Below, piece after piece: positions 9,706-17,859 of a DNA stretch of 64,000 nucleotides. Every line of letters begins with the position of its first letter. Positions within the stretch are counted from its first letter, which is position 1. The notes beneath the pieces are model-generated. The model made no database searches. It was not told the DNA's origin and saw nothing but the letters and a program-made list of their open reading frames with translations. Source of the stretch: Sandaracinus amylolyticus (GTDB lineage: Bacteria; Myxococcota_A; Polyangia; Polyangiales; Sandaracinaceae). The DNA lies in the NCBI RefSeq assembly GCF_000737325.1, contig NZ_CP011125.1, positions 2,418,001 through 2,482,000 on the forward strand, in the 5' to 3' direction. Made by a program: the position numbers and the translations under genes.

Positions 9706-11315
9706 GGGACGCCCACGCGGAACGTCGCGGTGAACGCCTCGCTCACGGCGTTGCCCGACACGTCGCGCACGCCGCCCGCGGGGATCTCGAGCACGTACTC
9801 GCCCCGCTCGAGCGGGCAGAACGGCGAGAACGTGACGATCGTCTCCTGCGCGCTCACCACGCCCGCGACGCGGCCTTCGTCGGGCGTCGCGCCCGCGCGA
9901 TGCAGGCGCACCGAGCCTTCCCACGCGCTCTGCACGTCGATCATCTCGTCGAACGTGACCGCGAAGCGCGACGTGGGCGGCAGTCCCTCGGCGCCGTCTT
10001 GCGGCCACGCCCAGGTCACGCGCGGAGCGTTCGAGTCGGGCTCGGCGCGCCACGGTGCGATGGCGCTGCCCTGATCGTTCGGATCGACTCCGTCGGGCAG
10101 CGCGTCGACGCTGAGCAGCGCGAGGTTCCCGAGCGGCACGATGGTGTCGAGATCACCGGGCAGGCTCAGCTCGCGCACGACTCGGATGTTCGAGAGATCC
10201 GACACGTCGTAGATGCGCGCGACGCTCGACTCGCCGACGAACGCGTAGTGCTCGTGGAGGAACACGTATCCGCCGTTCCCGCCGCTGCGATACGAGCCTG
10301 CATATCGCGGCTGCGTCGGATCGTGGATGTCCATCACCATCAATCCGCCGCCGTCTTCCTTCTTCGCGTACCAGACGTATCCGCCGGTCGCGGTCGTGAA
10401 GTACGCCTCTCGCGCTCTGCCGTTCTCGTCGAGCGCGTCGAAGTCGCCGCCCGGGATCGGCTGTGGATCTTCGGGATCCGAGATGTCGAGGAGCACGGTG
10501 CGCGGGCCCTCGGCCGCGGTGACGATCAGCAGGTTCCCGATCGCCTGCACGTGTCCGGCGCGCAGCGTCGGCTCGAACGACACCTGTCGCACCAGCACCG
10601 GATTGCGCGGATTCGTCGCGTCGACGACGTACACGCCGTTGTCCGCGCCGGCGACGTACACGTACGGCACCTGCCAGAACACGCTCAGTGTCACGCGTGC
10701 ATACGCGTCGGGATAGAGGAATCCCGGCAGATCGAGGCTCGACACCGCCTCGGGCGCGGTGGGATCCGACACGTCCCAGAACTGCACGCCTCCGGCGTCG
10801 CGCATGAGCGCGCGCCGCAATCCGTCGACCACCGCCCAGCGACCGCCGTGCGACGAGAACCCGATCGAGTGCGACTCGCGCATCTGGCGCGAGCTGCCCG
10901 AGCCGATGCGCGTCGGGGCGCAGGGATCGCTGAGATCGAAGAAGGCCAGTCCGCCGCCGCCGAACTCCGGCGCGATCGGCATGAGCAGATATCCGTCGTA
11001 GATGACGCCGAGGTTGTGGTGATCGGTGACGTCCCACTCGCCGCCGTCGAGGAAGGCGCAGCCGGCTCCGAGCGCGCTCTCCTCGAAGGTCACCGCGGGC
11101 ACTCCCGGACCGCGCGGCGCGGGGAACGCGTCGGGCGCGGGGTAGGGCCCGGGCGCGCCGGCGCTCGGATCGCAGAACGGAGTGCGCATCGGCGGCCCCG
11201 CGTCGCTCCCCGCGTCCTGCGCCTGTGCGCCGGCGTCGGTGCTCGCGGCGTCGTCGTCGCCGCACGCGAGGATCGAGAGCGCACAGAGCGCCACCGCCGC
11301 TGCGTGGTTCCGCAT
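9702..11315 (-). CDS. LVIVD-repeat lipoprotein with C-terminal Ig-like domain
   Basis: A 537-residue lipoprotein (SILAC-G lipobox near residue 18) with a DAGAQAQDAGSDAG linker, as is common in myxobacterial lipoproteins. The body consists of LVIVD-type propeller repeats (GVQFWDVSDPTAPE, NGVYVVDATNPRNPV, LLDISDPEDP, LMVMDIHDPTQPRY, ARIYDVSDLSN). Residues about 435-535 form a Big-5-like Ig domain (SRFAVTFDEMIDVQSA, then VSGNAVSEAFTATF). It is the first gene of a tight minus-strand set with the dihaem and DUF5916 genes. Such propellers are usually surface binding proteins; no enzyme motif is present. Confidence 0.8.
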   Translation of the reverse strand: MRNHAAAVALCALSILACGDDDAASTDAGAQAQDAGSDAGPPMRTPFCDPSAGAPGPYPAPDAFPAPRGPGVPAVTFEESALGAGCAFLDGGEWDVTDHHNLGVIYDGYLLMPIAPEFGGGGLAFFDLSDPCAPTRIGSGSSRQMRESHSIGFSSHGGRWAVVDGLRRALMRDAGGVQFWDVSDPTAPEAVSSLDLPGFLYPDAYARVTLSVFWQVPYVYVAGADNGVYVVDATNPRNPVLVRQVSFEPTLRAGHVQAIGNLLIVTAAEGPRTVLLDISDPEDPQPIPGGDFDALDENGRAREAYFTTATGGYVWYAKKEDGGGLMVMDIHDPTQPRYAGSYRSGGNGGYVFLHEHYAFVGESSVARIYDVSDLSNIRVVRELSLPGDLDTIVPLGNLALLSVDALPDGVDPNDQGSAIAPWRAEPDSNAPRVTWAWPQDGAEGLPPTSRFAVTFDEMIDVQSAWEGSVRLHRAGATPDEGRVAGVVSAQETIVTFSPFCPLERGEYVLEIPAGGVRDVSGNAVSEAFTATFRVGVP

Positions 11316-11423
11316 GTCGCAGCGATGGTATCGGAGCTCGCGCCGCGCCGATCGTGAGCCCGCTCTTGTCCCGTGCGGCCGATCCGTGGCCGGAGCGCGC
11401 GACTGCACGCGCGTGCGCGCGCG

Positions 11424-12590
11424 TCAGAACGGGAATCGGTAGGTCGCCTCGACCGCGATGTCGAGCGAGACCGCCACGTCGTCGGGGAGGATCCAGAACG
11501 TCGGAGCGACGATGTCGGCGCCGATCTCCCAGTCCTCCGAGATCGCGTAATTCACGCCCGCCGCGAGGCGGATCACCGGCCCGTTGAAGGGCAGGTATCC
11601 CGCGGCGACGCGCAGCGGGATCGTGAGGCCGAGCGCGGGGCTCACGCGGATGCGCTGCTCGCCCTGGATCATCAGGAGGATGTTGTTCGCGCGCTCGTTG
11701 CGACCCTGGAGGTTCGCGTATCCGACGTACGCGCCGAACATCAGGTCGCGCGTGATGCGCACGTCGACGCGCGCGCCGACGAGGTGGTTGTAGAAGCCGC
11801 CCTGCGTGGTGCCGATCACCGCCTCGGTCTGCACGCTGAGCTGCAGTCGGCGGAGCGGCGGCTCGGGCAGTCGCACGCCGATGCCACCCGGGTGCGCGAG
11901 CTCCTCGCGCGGGCGCTCGCGCCATCGACGCGGCACCGCCGCGGGCGCGCTCGGCGTCGCACCGACCGCCGACGTCGACTGCTGCTGCCACTGCGCGGGA
12001 GGAGGCAGCGTCGCGCGCACCATGCGATCGATCACCTCGCGCAGATCACCCGAGCCCGCGGTCTCGCGCGCGAAGAACGGCCCGGTGCCGTCGAGGCTCG
12101 CGACCGTCATCTCGATCACGTAGCGACCTTCCGAGGCCCAGATGCGCGCGAACGCGCCGCGATGCGCCTGCGCGACCCAGGTCACGCGCCAGAGGTCCGC
12201 GGGCGCCGGCGGATACGGCATGCGCAGCCGCTGCGCCGCCGCGATGGTCGCGCCGCCATCGAGCACCTCGTAGCCCATCTCGACGGCGGTGCGCCGGAGT
12301 CGCTCGGTCGCGACACGACCGACGACGGGATCGATCCCGTACGTCGCCGCGTCGATCACGATCAAGCGCCGCGAGGGCTGCGGGAGCGTCGTCGCCGTCG
12401 TCGTCTCGCCCGGCGCCGCCGGTGGGCTCTCGGGCTGTGCCGTCTCGGGCTGCGGCGTCTCGGGCTGCGCCGTCTCGGGCTGTGCCGTCTCGGGTGTGTC
12501 CTGTGCGCCGGCGCGTGGGGGCTCGAGCGCGACGAAGGTCAGGAGCGCGGAGAGCGCGGCGACGATGACGAGTCGGCGTTCGTAGCGCAT
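11424..12590 (-). CDS. Exported protein with PET/Q repeats and a beta-barrel-like C-terminal half
   Basis: A 388-residue protein with a signal peptide (cleavage near RAGA-QD), then a Pro-Glu-Thr-Gln low-complexity stretch of five-residue repeats (PETAQ-type, about 33-55). A middle domain (75-215; LIVIDAATYGIDPVVGRVA, AAAQRLRMPYPPAPADLW) resembles periplasmic domains of myxobacterial proteins that assemble a surface barrel. The C-terminal 160 residues have alternating strands and end YRFPF, typical of outer-membrane barrels. It is divergent from the plus-strand lipoprotein gene starting at 12649, with a 58-bp gap. No named family recognised. Confidence 0.6.
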   Translation of the reverse strand: MRYERRLVIVAALSALLTFVALEPPRAGAQDTPETAQPETAQPETPQPETAQPESPPAAPGETTTATTLPQPSRRLIVIDAATYGIDPVVGRVATERLRRTAVEMGYEVLDGGATIAAAQRLRMPYPPAPADLWRVTWVAQAHRGAFARIWASEGRYVIEMTVASLDGTGPFFARETAGSGDLREVIDRMVRATLPPPAQWQQQSTSAVGATPSAPAAVPRRWRERPREELAHPGGIGVRLPEPPLRRLQLSVQTEAVIGTTQGGFYNHLVGARVDVRITRDLMFGAYVGYANLQGRNERANNILLMIQGEQRIRVSPALGLTIPLRVAAGYLPFNGPVIRLAAGVNYAISEDWEIGADIVAPTFWILPDDVAVSLDIAVEATYRFPF

Positions 12591-12648
12591 CAGTGGGCCT
12601 TTGTACCAGGGCGAGGCCGGGTGGGCGAGGTGCGCGTATGCTCGCGCC

Positions 12649-13788
12649 GTGCGTCGTTCGTGGCCGTTCCTCGGCGTCCTGATCGCCTGCGCAGCGTGCA
12701 GCGATCCCGCGCCTGCGCCGGCGCCCGAGCCGATCGCGCCCGCGCCGTCCGCGCCGAGCGGCGCGGACGAGACGACCGCGCCGATGCCTGCTTCGTGGCC
12801 CACCGATGTGGAGGACCTGAGCACCACGATCGAGCACTTCGAGTCCGTGGCCGCGTGCCTCGCCCAACTTCGTGCGCACACCCCCACGCTCGCGGCCGAG
12901 GCGCTCGGCGACCTCGGCTACGACGCGTTCTTCGACGACGCGTGCCGCGCGCTCGACGCGGTGCATCGTCGCGACGTCGAGGCGTGCGACGCGCTCTCGG
13001 TGTCCACCGCGCGCCGGGGCTGTCGGCGACGCCTCGCGATGATCGCCGGTGACCCCGGCGTGTGCCCCGAGGACCTCGCGATCGAGGGGCGCGAGCCACG
13101 CTGCGTCGCGTGGGCCGCGCGCGATCCCGCGCTCTGCGACGCGGAGACGATCGCCGATCGCCCCACGTGCGTGGCCGTGCTCGCGGGCGAGACGTCGCGC
13201 TGTCCGCCGCGCGATCGCGCGCGCTGCGAGGCGTGGGTCCGGCGCTATGCGAGCGCGCTCGGAGCCGATCGCGTGTCGCGCGCGGCGCGCGAGCCCGCCG
13301 AGCTCCACCTCGACGTGACGCGCGTGCTCCCGCCTCCCGCTTCGGGCGGCGCGCCCGTGGACCAGGCGCCGATCACGATCGATCTCCCGCAGCTCGCGCG
13401 CGGCGTGCGACTGCGCGCCGAGGGCTGCGCCCACCGCGTGATCCTCGACGAGCGCGGCGCGCCCGACGTGCTCTCCACCACGCGGCCCGGGCTCCGCGCG
13501 GAGCTCGATCTGCCGTCCGACGCGGCGGTTCCGTTCGAGCGCGCGATCGCTCCGCTCGGCGCGTCGATCGAGATCACCGTCCCGCGAATCGGTCGCGCGA
13601 GCGGAGGCGCGGGCACGTTCACGATCACCGCGCTCGAGCGCGCGCTCGGCGGTGCGCTCGAGGGGACGTTCGTCGCCGAGCTCCCGCTCGCGCCGGGCGC
13701 GCTGCGCGTCGAGGGTCGCTTCCGTACGTTCGTGCGCGACCTGGACGCACTGCCGAGCCACTGCCCGGGTGGTACGATGCGCGACTGA
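12649..13788 (+). CDS. Hypothetical lipoprotein with Cys-rich central region
   Basis: A 379-residue lipoprotein of unknown function: the lipobox (CAAC-S near residue 17) is followed by an Ala/Pro linker. Residues about 55-190 hold some ten cysteines in short helical repeats (CRALDAVHRRDVEACDAL, RGCRRRLAMIAGDPGVCPED, CVAWAARDPALCDAE), possibly a disulfide-braced helical solenoid. The C-terminal 150 residues look all-beta. The GTG at 12649 places the hydrophobic segment directly at the N-terminus. The stop overlaps the next start (TGATG), so the GDDNW-repeat protein is translationally coupled to it. Confidence 0.6.
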   Translation: MRRSWPFLGVLIACAACSDPAPAPAPEPIAPAPSAPSGADETTAPMPASWPTDVEDLSTTIEHFESVAACLAQLRAHTPTLAAEALGDLGYDAFFDDACRALDAVHRRDVEACDALSVSTARRGCRRRLAMIAGDPGVCPEDLAIEGREPRCVAWAARDPALCDAETIADRPTCVAVLAGETSRCPPRDRARCEAWVRRYASALGADRVSRAAREPAELHLDVTRVLPPPASGGAPVDQAPITIDLPQLARGVRLRAEGCAHRVILDERGAPDVLSTTRPGLRAELDLPSDAAVPFERAIAPLGASIEITVPRIGRASGGAGTFTITALERALGGALEGTFVAELPLAPGALRVEGRFRTFVRDLDALPSHCPGGTMRD

Positions 13789-14831
13789 TGATCGCTCGCT
13801 CCGCCCTGTTCACGCTCGCGCTGGTGGTGTCGGCGCTCGCGATGGTTCCACTCGCGTCGGCCCAGTCGACGGAAGGACGTCCGCCCCAGGAGTGCGGGAT
13901 GACCGAGGAGGCCGCGCGCTACGGCGCGCTCGAGCCCGGCACGGTCGTGACCCTGCAGCGCCATCGCTTCGTGTCCGGCGACGACAACTGGGACGATCAG
14001 ATGGCGCGCTGGCTCGGCCGCGCCGCGCGCGTGACGCGCCTGAGCGGCGTCGACGCCGCGGGATGCCCCGGCATCCGCGTCGACGTCGATGGTGGCCAGT
14101 GGTTCTGGCGCGTGCGCGATCTCGGCATCGGCACCGGTCCGCAGCCCCGCGCCGAAGCGCGCGCGCCGAGCGCGACGGGGATCCCGCAGCAGTGCCGACA
14201 GGACGAGATGCGCCCGAATTACGGGCCGATCTCGACGGGCACCGAGGTGGTGCTCGGCCGCCATCGCATGGTCGACGGCGACGACAACTGGGCCGACGAG
14301 ATGCAGCAGTTCGTCGGTCGTCGCGCGCGCGTCGTGGAGCTCTCGGGGATCGACGGAGTCGGCTGCCCGGGCGTGCGGGTCGACATCGACAGCCGGCAGT
14401 GGTTCTGGCGCGTGCGTGATCTGCGCCTCGGGAGCGGTGGTGACGCCGGCGCGGGCGGTGGTGGGCTCGTCGCGAGCACCGGCGTGAGCAGCGATCACGG
14501 TCGTCCGGCGAGCGTCGTCGCGTGGGGCTCGGGCGGCGGTGGGGGCGGAGGTCTCTTCGGCACCGGCGGCAGCGCGACGCCGCAGGAGTGCGGGCTCACC
14601 GACGCGACGGTGCAGTGGGGGCCGATCGCGGTCGGCGCGAGCGTGACGATCGGTCGTCATCGCCCGGTGAACGGCGACGACAACTGGTCGGCGGAGATGG
14701 ATCCGTTCGTCGGTCGTCAGGCGCGCGTGCAGCAGCTGATCGGCGTCGACGATCAGGGCTGTCCGGTGGTGCACATCGATCTCGATCAGGGCCAGTGGTT
14801 CTGGCGCGTCCGCGACCTGACCGTGCCGTGA
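13788..14831 (+). CDS. Secreted protein with three GDDNW...QWFWRVRDL repeats
   Basis: A 347-residue exported protein (signal peptide to about residue 27, ASAQ). It has three copies of a module of about 80 residues (32-114, 132-212, 264-346). Each reads PQxC..., G(T/A)xVxxxRHRxVxGDDNW, EM...VGRxARVxxLxGxDxxGCPxxxxDxDxxQWFWRVRDL. A Gly-rich linker (215-263) separates modules 2 and 3. Each module has two Cys, probably one disulfide, and an invariant Trp-Phe-Trp core suggesting a small beta-barrel ligand domain. I know of no named family; resemblance to SH3/MIB-like barrels is speculative. It is coupled to the upstream lipoprotein gene by a 1-bp stop/start overlap. Confidence 0.7.
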   Translation: MIARSALFTLALVVSALAMVPLASAQSTEGRPPQECGMTEEAARYGALEPGTVVTLQRHRFVSGDDNWDDQMARWLGRAARVTRLSGVDAAGCPGIRVDVDGGQWFWRVRDLGIGTGPQPRAEARAPSATGIPQQCRQDEMRPNYGPISTGTEVVLGRHRMVDGDDNWADEMQQFVGRRARVVELSGIDGVGCPGVRVDIDSRQWFWRVRDLRLGSGGDAGAGGGGLVASTGVSSDHGRPASVVAWGSGGGGGGGLFGTGGSATPQECGLTDATVQWGPIAVGASVTIGRHRPVNGDDNWSAEMDPFVGRQARVQQLIGVDDQGCPVVHIDLDQGQWFWRVRDLTVP

Positions 14832-14889
14832 ACGAGGAAGCGCACAGCGCCCACGATCGCCGCGCAGCACGCGCCGGTATCGTGGGCGC

Positions 14890-16092
14890 ATGCGCATCCT
14901 CGTCGCCGACAAGCTCGCTTCGTTCGTCCCCGGTCGCCTCCAGGACCTCGGTGCTCGCCTCGACGTCGATCCGAAGCTCGAGGGCGAGACCCTCGGCGCG
15001 GCGATGCGCGAGCTCGACCCCGAGGTGCTGATCGTCCGCAGCACCAAGGTCACCGCGCAGCACGTCGAGAGCGGCAAGAGCCTCTCGCTGATCATCCGCG
15101 CGGGCGCCGGCGTGAACACGATCGACATGAGCGCGGCCTCGGCGCGCGGTGTCTACGTCGCGAACTGCCCCGGCAAGAACGCGGCGGCGGTCGCGGAGCT
15201 GACGATCGGGCACTTGATCAACCTCGATCGCCGCATCGCCGACAACGTGGCGAGCCTGCGCGCGCATCGCTGGGACAAGAAGACGCTCGGCGAGGCGCGC
15301 GGCCTGCGCGGTCGCACGCTCGCGGTGCTCGGCGTCGGTGCGATCGCGCGCGAGGTGATCGTGCGCGCGCAGGCGCTCGGCATGCGCGTCGTCGGGTGGT
15401 CGCGTCGCTTGACCGAGGCGCAGGCGGAGGAGCTCGGCATCGTGCGCGCGACGACGCCCGAGGCCGCCGTGACGAACGCGGACGCGGTGAGCGTGCACCT
15501 CGCGCTCACGCCCGAGACCGACAAGCGCATCGGCGCGAGCGTGTTCGCTGCGATGAAGCCCGGCGCGTACTTCGTGAACACGTCGCGCGGCGAGGTGGTC
15601 GATCAGGACGCGCTGCTCGCGGCGTGCTCGTCGCGCGGCATCCGCGCCGGCCTCGACGTGTTCGCGAAGGAGCCCAGCGCCGGGCAGGCGCCCTTCGAGG
15701 AGCCGATCGCCGATCACCCGAACGTGTACGGGACCTGTCACGTCGGCGCGAGCACCGACGAGGCCGAAGAAGCAGTCGGCGAAGAGGTCGTGCGCATCGT
15801 CGGTGCGTACCAGCGCGCCGAGCCGATCCCGAACTGCGTGAACCTCGCGGTGCGGAGCGCGGCGACGCACGTCGTGGTCGTGCGCCACGCCGATCGTGTC
15901 GGCGTGCTCGCGCACGTGCTGCGCATCCTGAGCGAGGCGCGACACAACGTGCAGGGCATGGAGAACGTCGTGTTCTCGGGCGGTCGTGCGGCGCTCGCGC
16001 GCGTCGAGGTCGTCGGTGAGCCGAGCGCCGAGGTGCTCGCGGCGATCGGCGCGAGCGCGGACGTGTTCCACGTCGGCGCGTCGACGATCTGA
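14890..16092 (+). CDS. serA: D-3-phosphoglycerate dehydrogenase-like, ACT domain at C-terminus
   Basis: A D-isomer-specific 2-hydroxyacid dehydrogenase, 400 residues, most like 3-phosphoglycerate dehydrogenase (first step of serine synthesis, NAD-dependent, cytosolic). The Rossmann motif VLGVGAIA lies near residue 150, with active-site Arg in NTSRGEVVD (near 230), Glu in DVFAKEP (near 258) and His in CHVGAST (near 284). Residues about 325-400 form an ACT-like regulatory domain (VVVRHADRVGVLAHVLRIL). The length fits the short SerA class. It stands between unrelated genes, so pathway context gives no help; another 2-hydroxyacid could be the substrate. Confidence 0.85.
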   Translation: MRILVADKLASFVPGRLQDLGARLDVDPKLEGETLGAAMRELDPEVLIVRSTKVTAQHVESGKSLSLIIRAGAGVNTIDMSAASARGVYVANCPGKNAAAVAELTIGHLINLDRRIADNVASLRAHRWDKKTLGEARGLRGRTLAVLGVGAIAREVIVRAQALGMRVVGWSRRLTEAQAEELGIVRATTPEAAVTNADAVSVHLALTPETDKRIGASVFAAMKPGAYFVNTSRGEVVDQDALLAACSSRGIRAGLDVFAKEPSAGQAPFEEPIADHPNVYGTCHVGASTDEAEEAVGEEVVRIVGAYQRAEPIPNCVNLAVRSAATHVVVVRHADRVGVLAHVLRILSEARHNVQGMENVVFSGGRAALARVEVVGEPSAEVLAAIGASADVFHVGASTI

Positions 16093-16156
16093 TCGCGCGA
16101 CGATCTGATCGCGTGGTCGCGCGCCACGCCGTGCGGTCGCGCGACGGGCAAGATTC

Positions 16157-16179
16157 CGTCGTGATCACGAATCACGACG
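16157..16179. terminator. Hairpin downstream of serA
   Basis: A perfect 9-bp stem (CGTCGTGAT / ATCACGACG) with a 5-nt loop lies 65 bp after the serA stop and 60 bp before the next start. No T-run follows, so it could be a weak terminator, an operator or an RNA structure in the leader of the dehydrogenase gene. Confidence 0.4.
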
Positions 16180-16238
16180 CGCGCTTGTGACCCCTCGGTC
16201 GAGTCCCCACGTCACCTTTCGAGGAGCGTGGAACTCGA

Positions 16239-17396
16239 ATGCGAGCACTCAGCTATCAGGGCCCCTATCGCGTCTCCGTCGTGAACAAGCCGGACCCGCG
16301 GATCGAGCACCCGCAGGACGCGATCCTCAGGGTCACGCGCAGTGCGATCTGCGGATCGGATCTGCACCTGCTGCACGGTCTGATTCCGGACACGCGCGTC
16401 GGGCACACCTTCGGTCACGAGTTCACCGGCATCGTCGAAGAGGTCGGCCCGGGCGTGGGCAACCTGGCGGTCGGTGATCGCGTCGTCGTCCCGTTCCCGA
16501 TCTCGTGCGGGACCTGTTTCTTCTGCCAGCGCGGGCTCTTCGCGAACTGCGAGAACTCGAATCCGACGAGCGACGTCGCGTGTGGCGTGTTCGGGTACTC
16601 GCACACGACCGGCGGATACGAGGGCGGACAGGCGGAGTACGTGCGCGTTCCGTACGCGAACGTCGGCCCGATGAAGATCCCGGAGGACATGGACGAAGAG
16701 GACGTCCTTTTCCTCAGCGACATCCTCCCGACCGGCTATCAGGGCGCGGAGATGGCGGACATCAAGCCCGGCGACACCGTCGTCGTGTTCGGCTGTGGGC
16801 CCGTCGGTCTCTTCGCGATGAAGTGCGCGTGGCTGATGGGCGCGGGCCGTGTGATCGGCGTCGATTACGTCGATTATCGACTCGAGTTCGCGGAGAAATA
16901 TGCGCAAGTCGAGACTCTGAACTTCAAGGAAGTCGACATCATCGCCGCGATCAAGGAGATGACGGAGGGTCGCGGCGCGGACTCCACCATCGACGCCGTC
17001 GGGTGCGAGGCCTCGGGCTCGGTGATGCAGAAGATCGTCGGGCTCGGGCTGAAGCTCGAGGGCGGCAGCGCGACGGCGATCAACTGGTGCATGCACGCGA
17101 CCCGCAAGGGCGGGAACGTGTCGATCGTCGGTGTCTACGGCCCGCCGTGGAACCTCGTCGACATCGGCACTGCGATGAACAAGGGCCTCACGCTGCGCAT
17201 GAACCAGTGCAACGTGAAGCGCTACATGGAGCACCTGCTCGAGCACATCCGCGCGGGGCGCATCGATGCGAAGGGCATCATCACGCACCGCTTCTCGCTC
17301 GAGGACGCACCGACGGCCTATCACCTCTTCGCGCAGAAGAAGGACGGCTGCGTGAAGTGCGTGCTCACCCCCGGGACCAGCACCGTCAGCGCGTGA
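16239..17396 (+). CDS. Zinc-dependent alcohol/formaldehyde dehydrogenase
   Basis: A medium-chain zinc dehydrogenase of 385 residues, closest in style to glutathione-independent formaldehyde dehydrogenase-like enzymes. Catalytic zinc ligands are in AICGSD (near 37) and GHEFTG (near 60); the structural-zinc loop has four Cys (SCGTCFFCQRGLFANC, near 89-104). The NAD-binding motif VVFGCGPVGL is near 184. A GAGGAG ribosome site precedes the ATG. A 14-bp gap leads to a small membrane protein, so the two form an operon. The exact substrate, and whether NAD stays tightly bound as in nucleotide-retaining members, cannot be told. Confidence 0.88.
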   Translation: MRALSYQGPYRVSVVNKPDPRIEHPQDAILRVTRSAICGSDLHLLHGLIPDTRVGHTFGHEFTGIVEEVGPGVGNLAVGDRVVVPFPISCGTCFFCQRGLFANCENSNPTSDVACGVFGYSHTTGGYEGGQAEYVRVPYANVGPMKIPEDMDEEDVLFLSDILPTGYQGAEMADIKPGDTVVVFGCGPVGLFAMKCAWLMGAGRVIGVDYVDYRLEFAEKYAQVETLNFKEVDIIAAIKEMTEGRGADSTIDAVGCEASGSVMQKIVGLGLKLEGGSATAINWCMHATRKGGNVSIVGVYGPPWNLVDIGTAMNKGLTLRMNQCNVKRYMEHLLEHIRAGRIDAKGIITHRFSLEDAPTAYHLFAQKKDGCVKCVLTPGTSTVSA

Positions 17397-17410
17397 GGAG
17401 GAGGACGATC

Positions 17411-17803
17411 ATGATCGATCCGAGCCAGATCGTCGGATACGGAGTCGACGCGGATCCTTCGCGGCGGCCCGGCTATCCGAAGGAGCGCGAGCCGCGGCCC
17501 GTGGAGAGCGCGAAGATCCCGGCGCAGCAGTCGTCGGACGTGACGGTGTTCAAGAACGAGCGGCCGTACAAGGAGATCCCGCCGGTGTACGGCACCGCGC
17601 AGCCGCCGAAGGGCCTGTCGGGCCGCGTTCGGAAGCTGGCGTACTCGTACCCGGATCACTGGACGCGCCACTGGATGCTGCTGCTGCTCGCGGATCGCGT
17701 CGATGTGTGGGAGCACCGGCTGAGTGGCGCGCGCGGGGTCGCTGCGCTCGGCGCGGTCGCGCTGTTCGGTGTGCTCGCGACGCGGATGATCGCGCGCGGT
17801 TGA
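17411..17803 (+). CDS. Small membrane-anchored protein paired with the zinc dehydrogenase
   Basis: A 130-residue protein with no recognised domain. The first 75 residues are polar and Pro-rich (VTVFKNERPYKEIPPVYG), followed by a Trp/Arg segment (YPDHWTRHWMLLLLADRVDVWEHR) and one C-terminal transmembrane helix (GVAALGAVALFGVLATRMIA). A GAGGAGGAGG tract spanning the dehydrogenase stop serves as a strong ribosome site. Its position suggests it helps anchor or serve the upstream dehydrogenase, which is inference only. Confidence 0.6.
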   Translation: MIDPSQIVGYGVDADPSRRPGYPKEREPRPVESAKIPAQQSSDVTVFKNERPYKEIPPVYGTAQPPKGLSGRVRKLAYSYPDHWTRHWMLLLLADRVDVWEHRLSGARGVAALGAVALFGVLATRMIARG

Positions 17804-17813
17804 GGGCCATCGT

Positions 17814-17843
17814 GGCCAGCGCGGATGTTCATCCGCGCTGGCC
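17814..17843. terminator. Strong hairpin between convergent genes
   Basis: A perfect 13-bp stem (GGCCAGCGCGGAT / ATCCGCGCTGGCC) closed by a GTTC loop sits in the 56-bp gap between convergent genes. Its symmetry would let it act on both strands. No clear T-run follows on either side. Confidence 0.7.
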
Positions 17844-17859
17844 GCGACGAGCATCGGAG

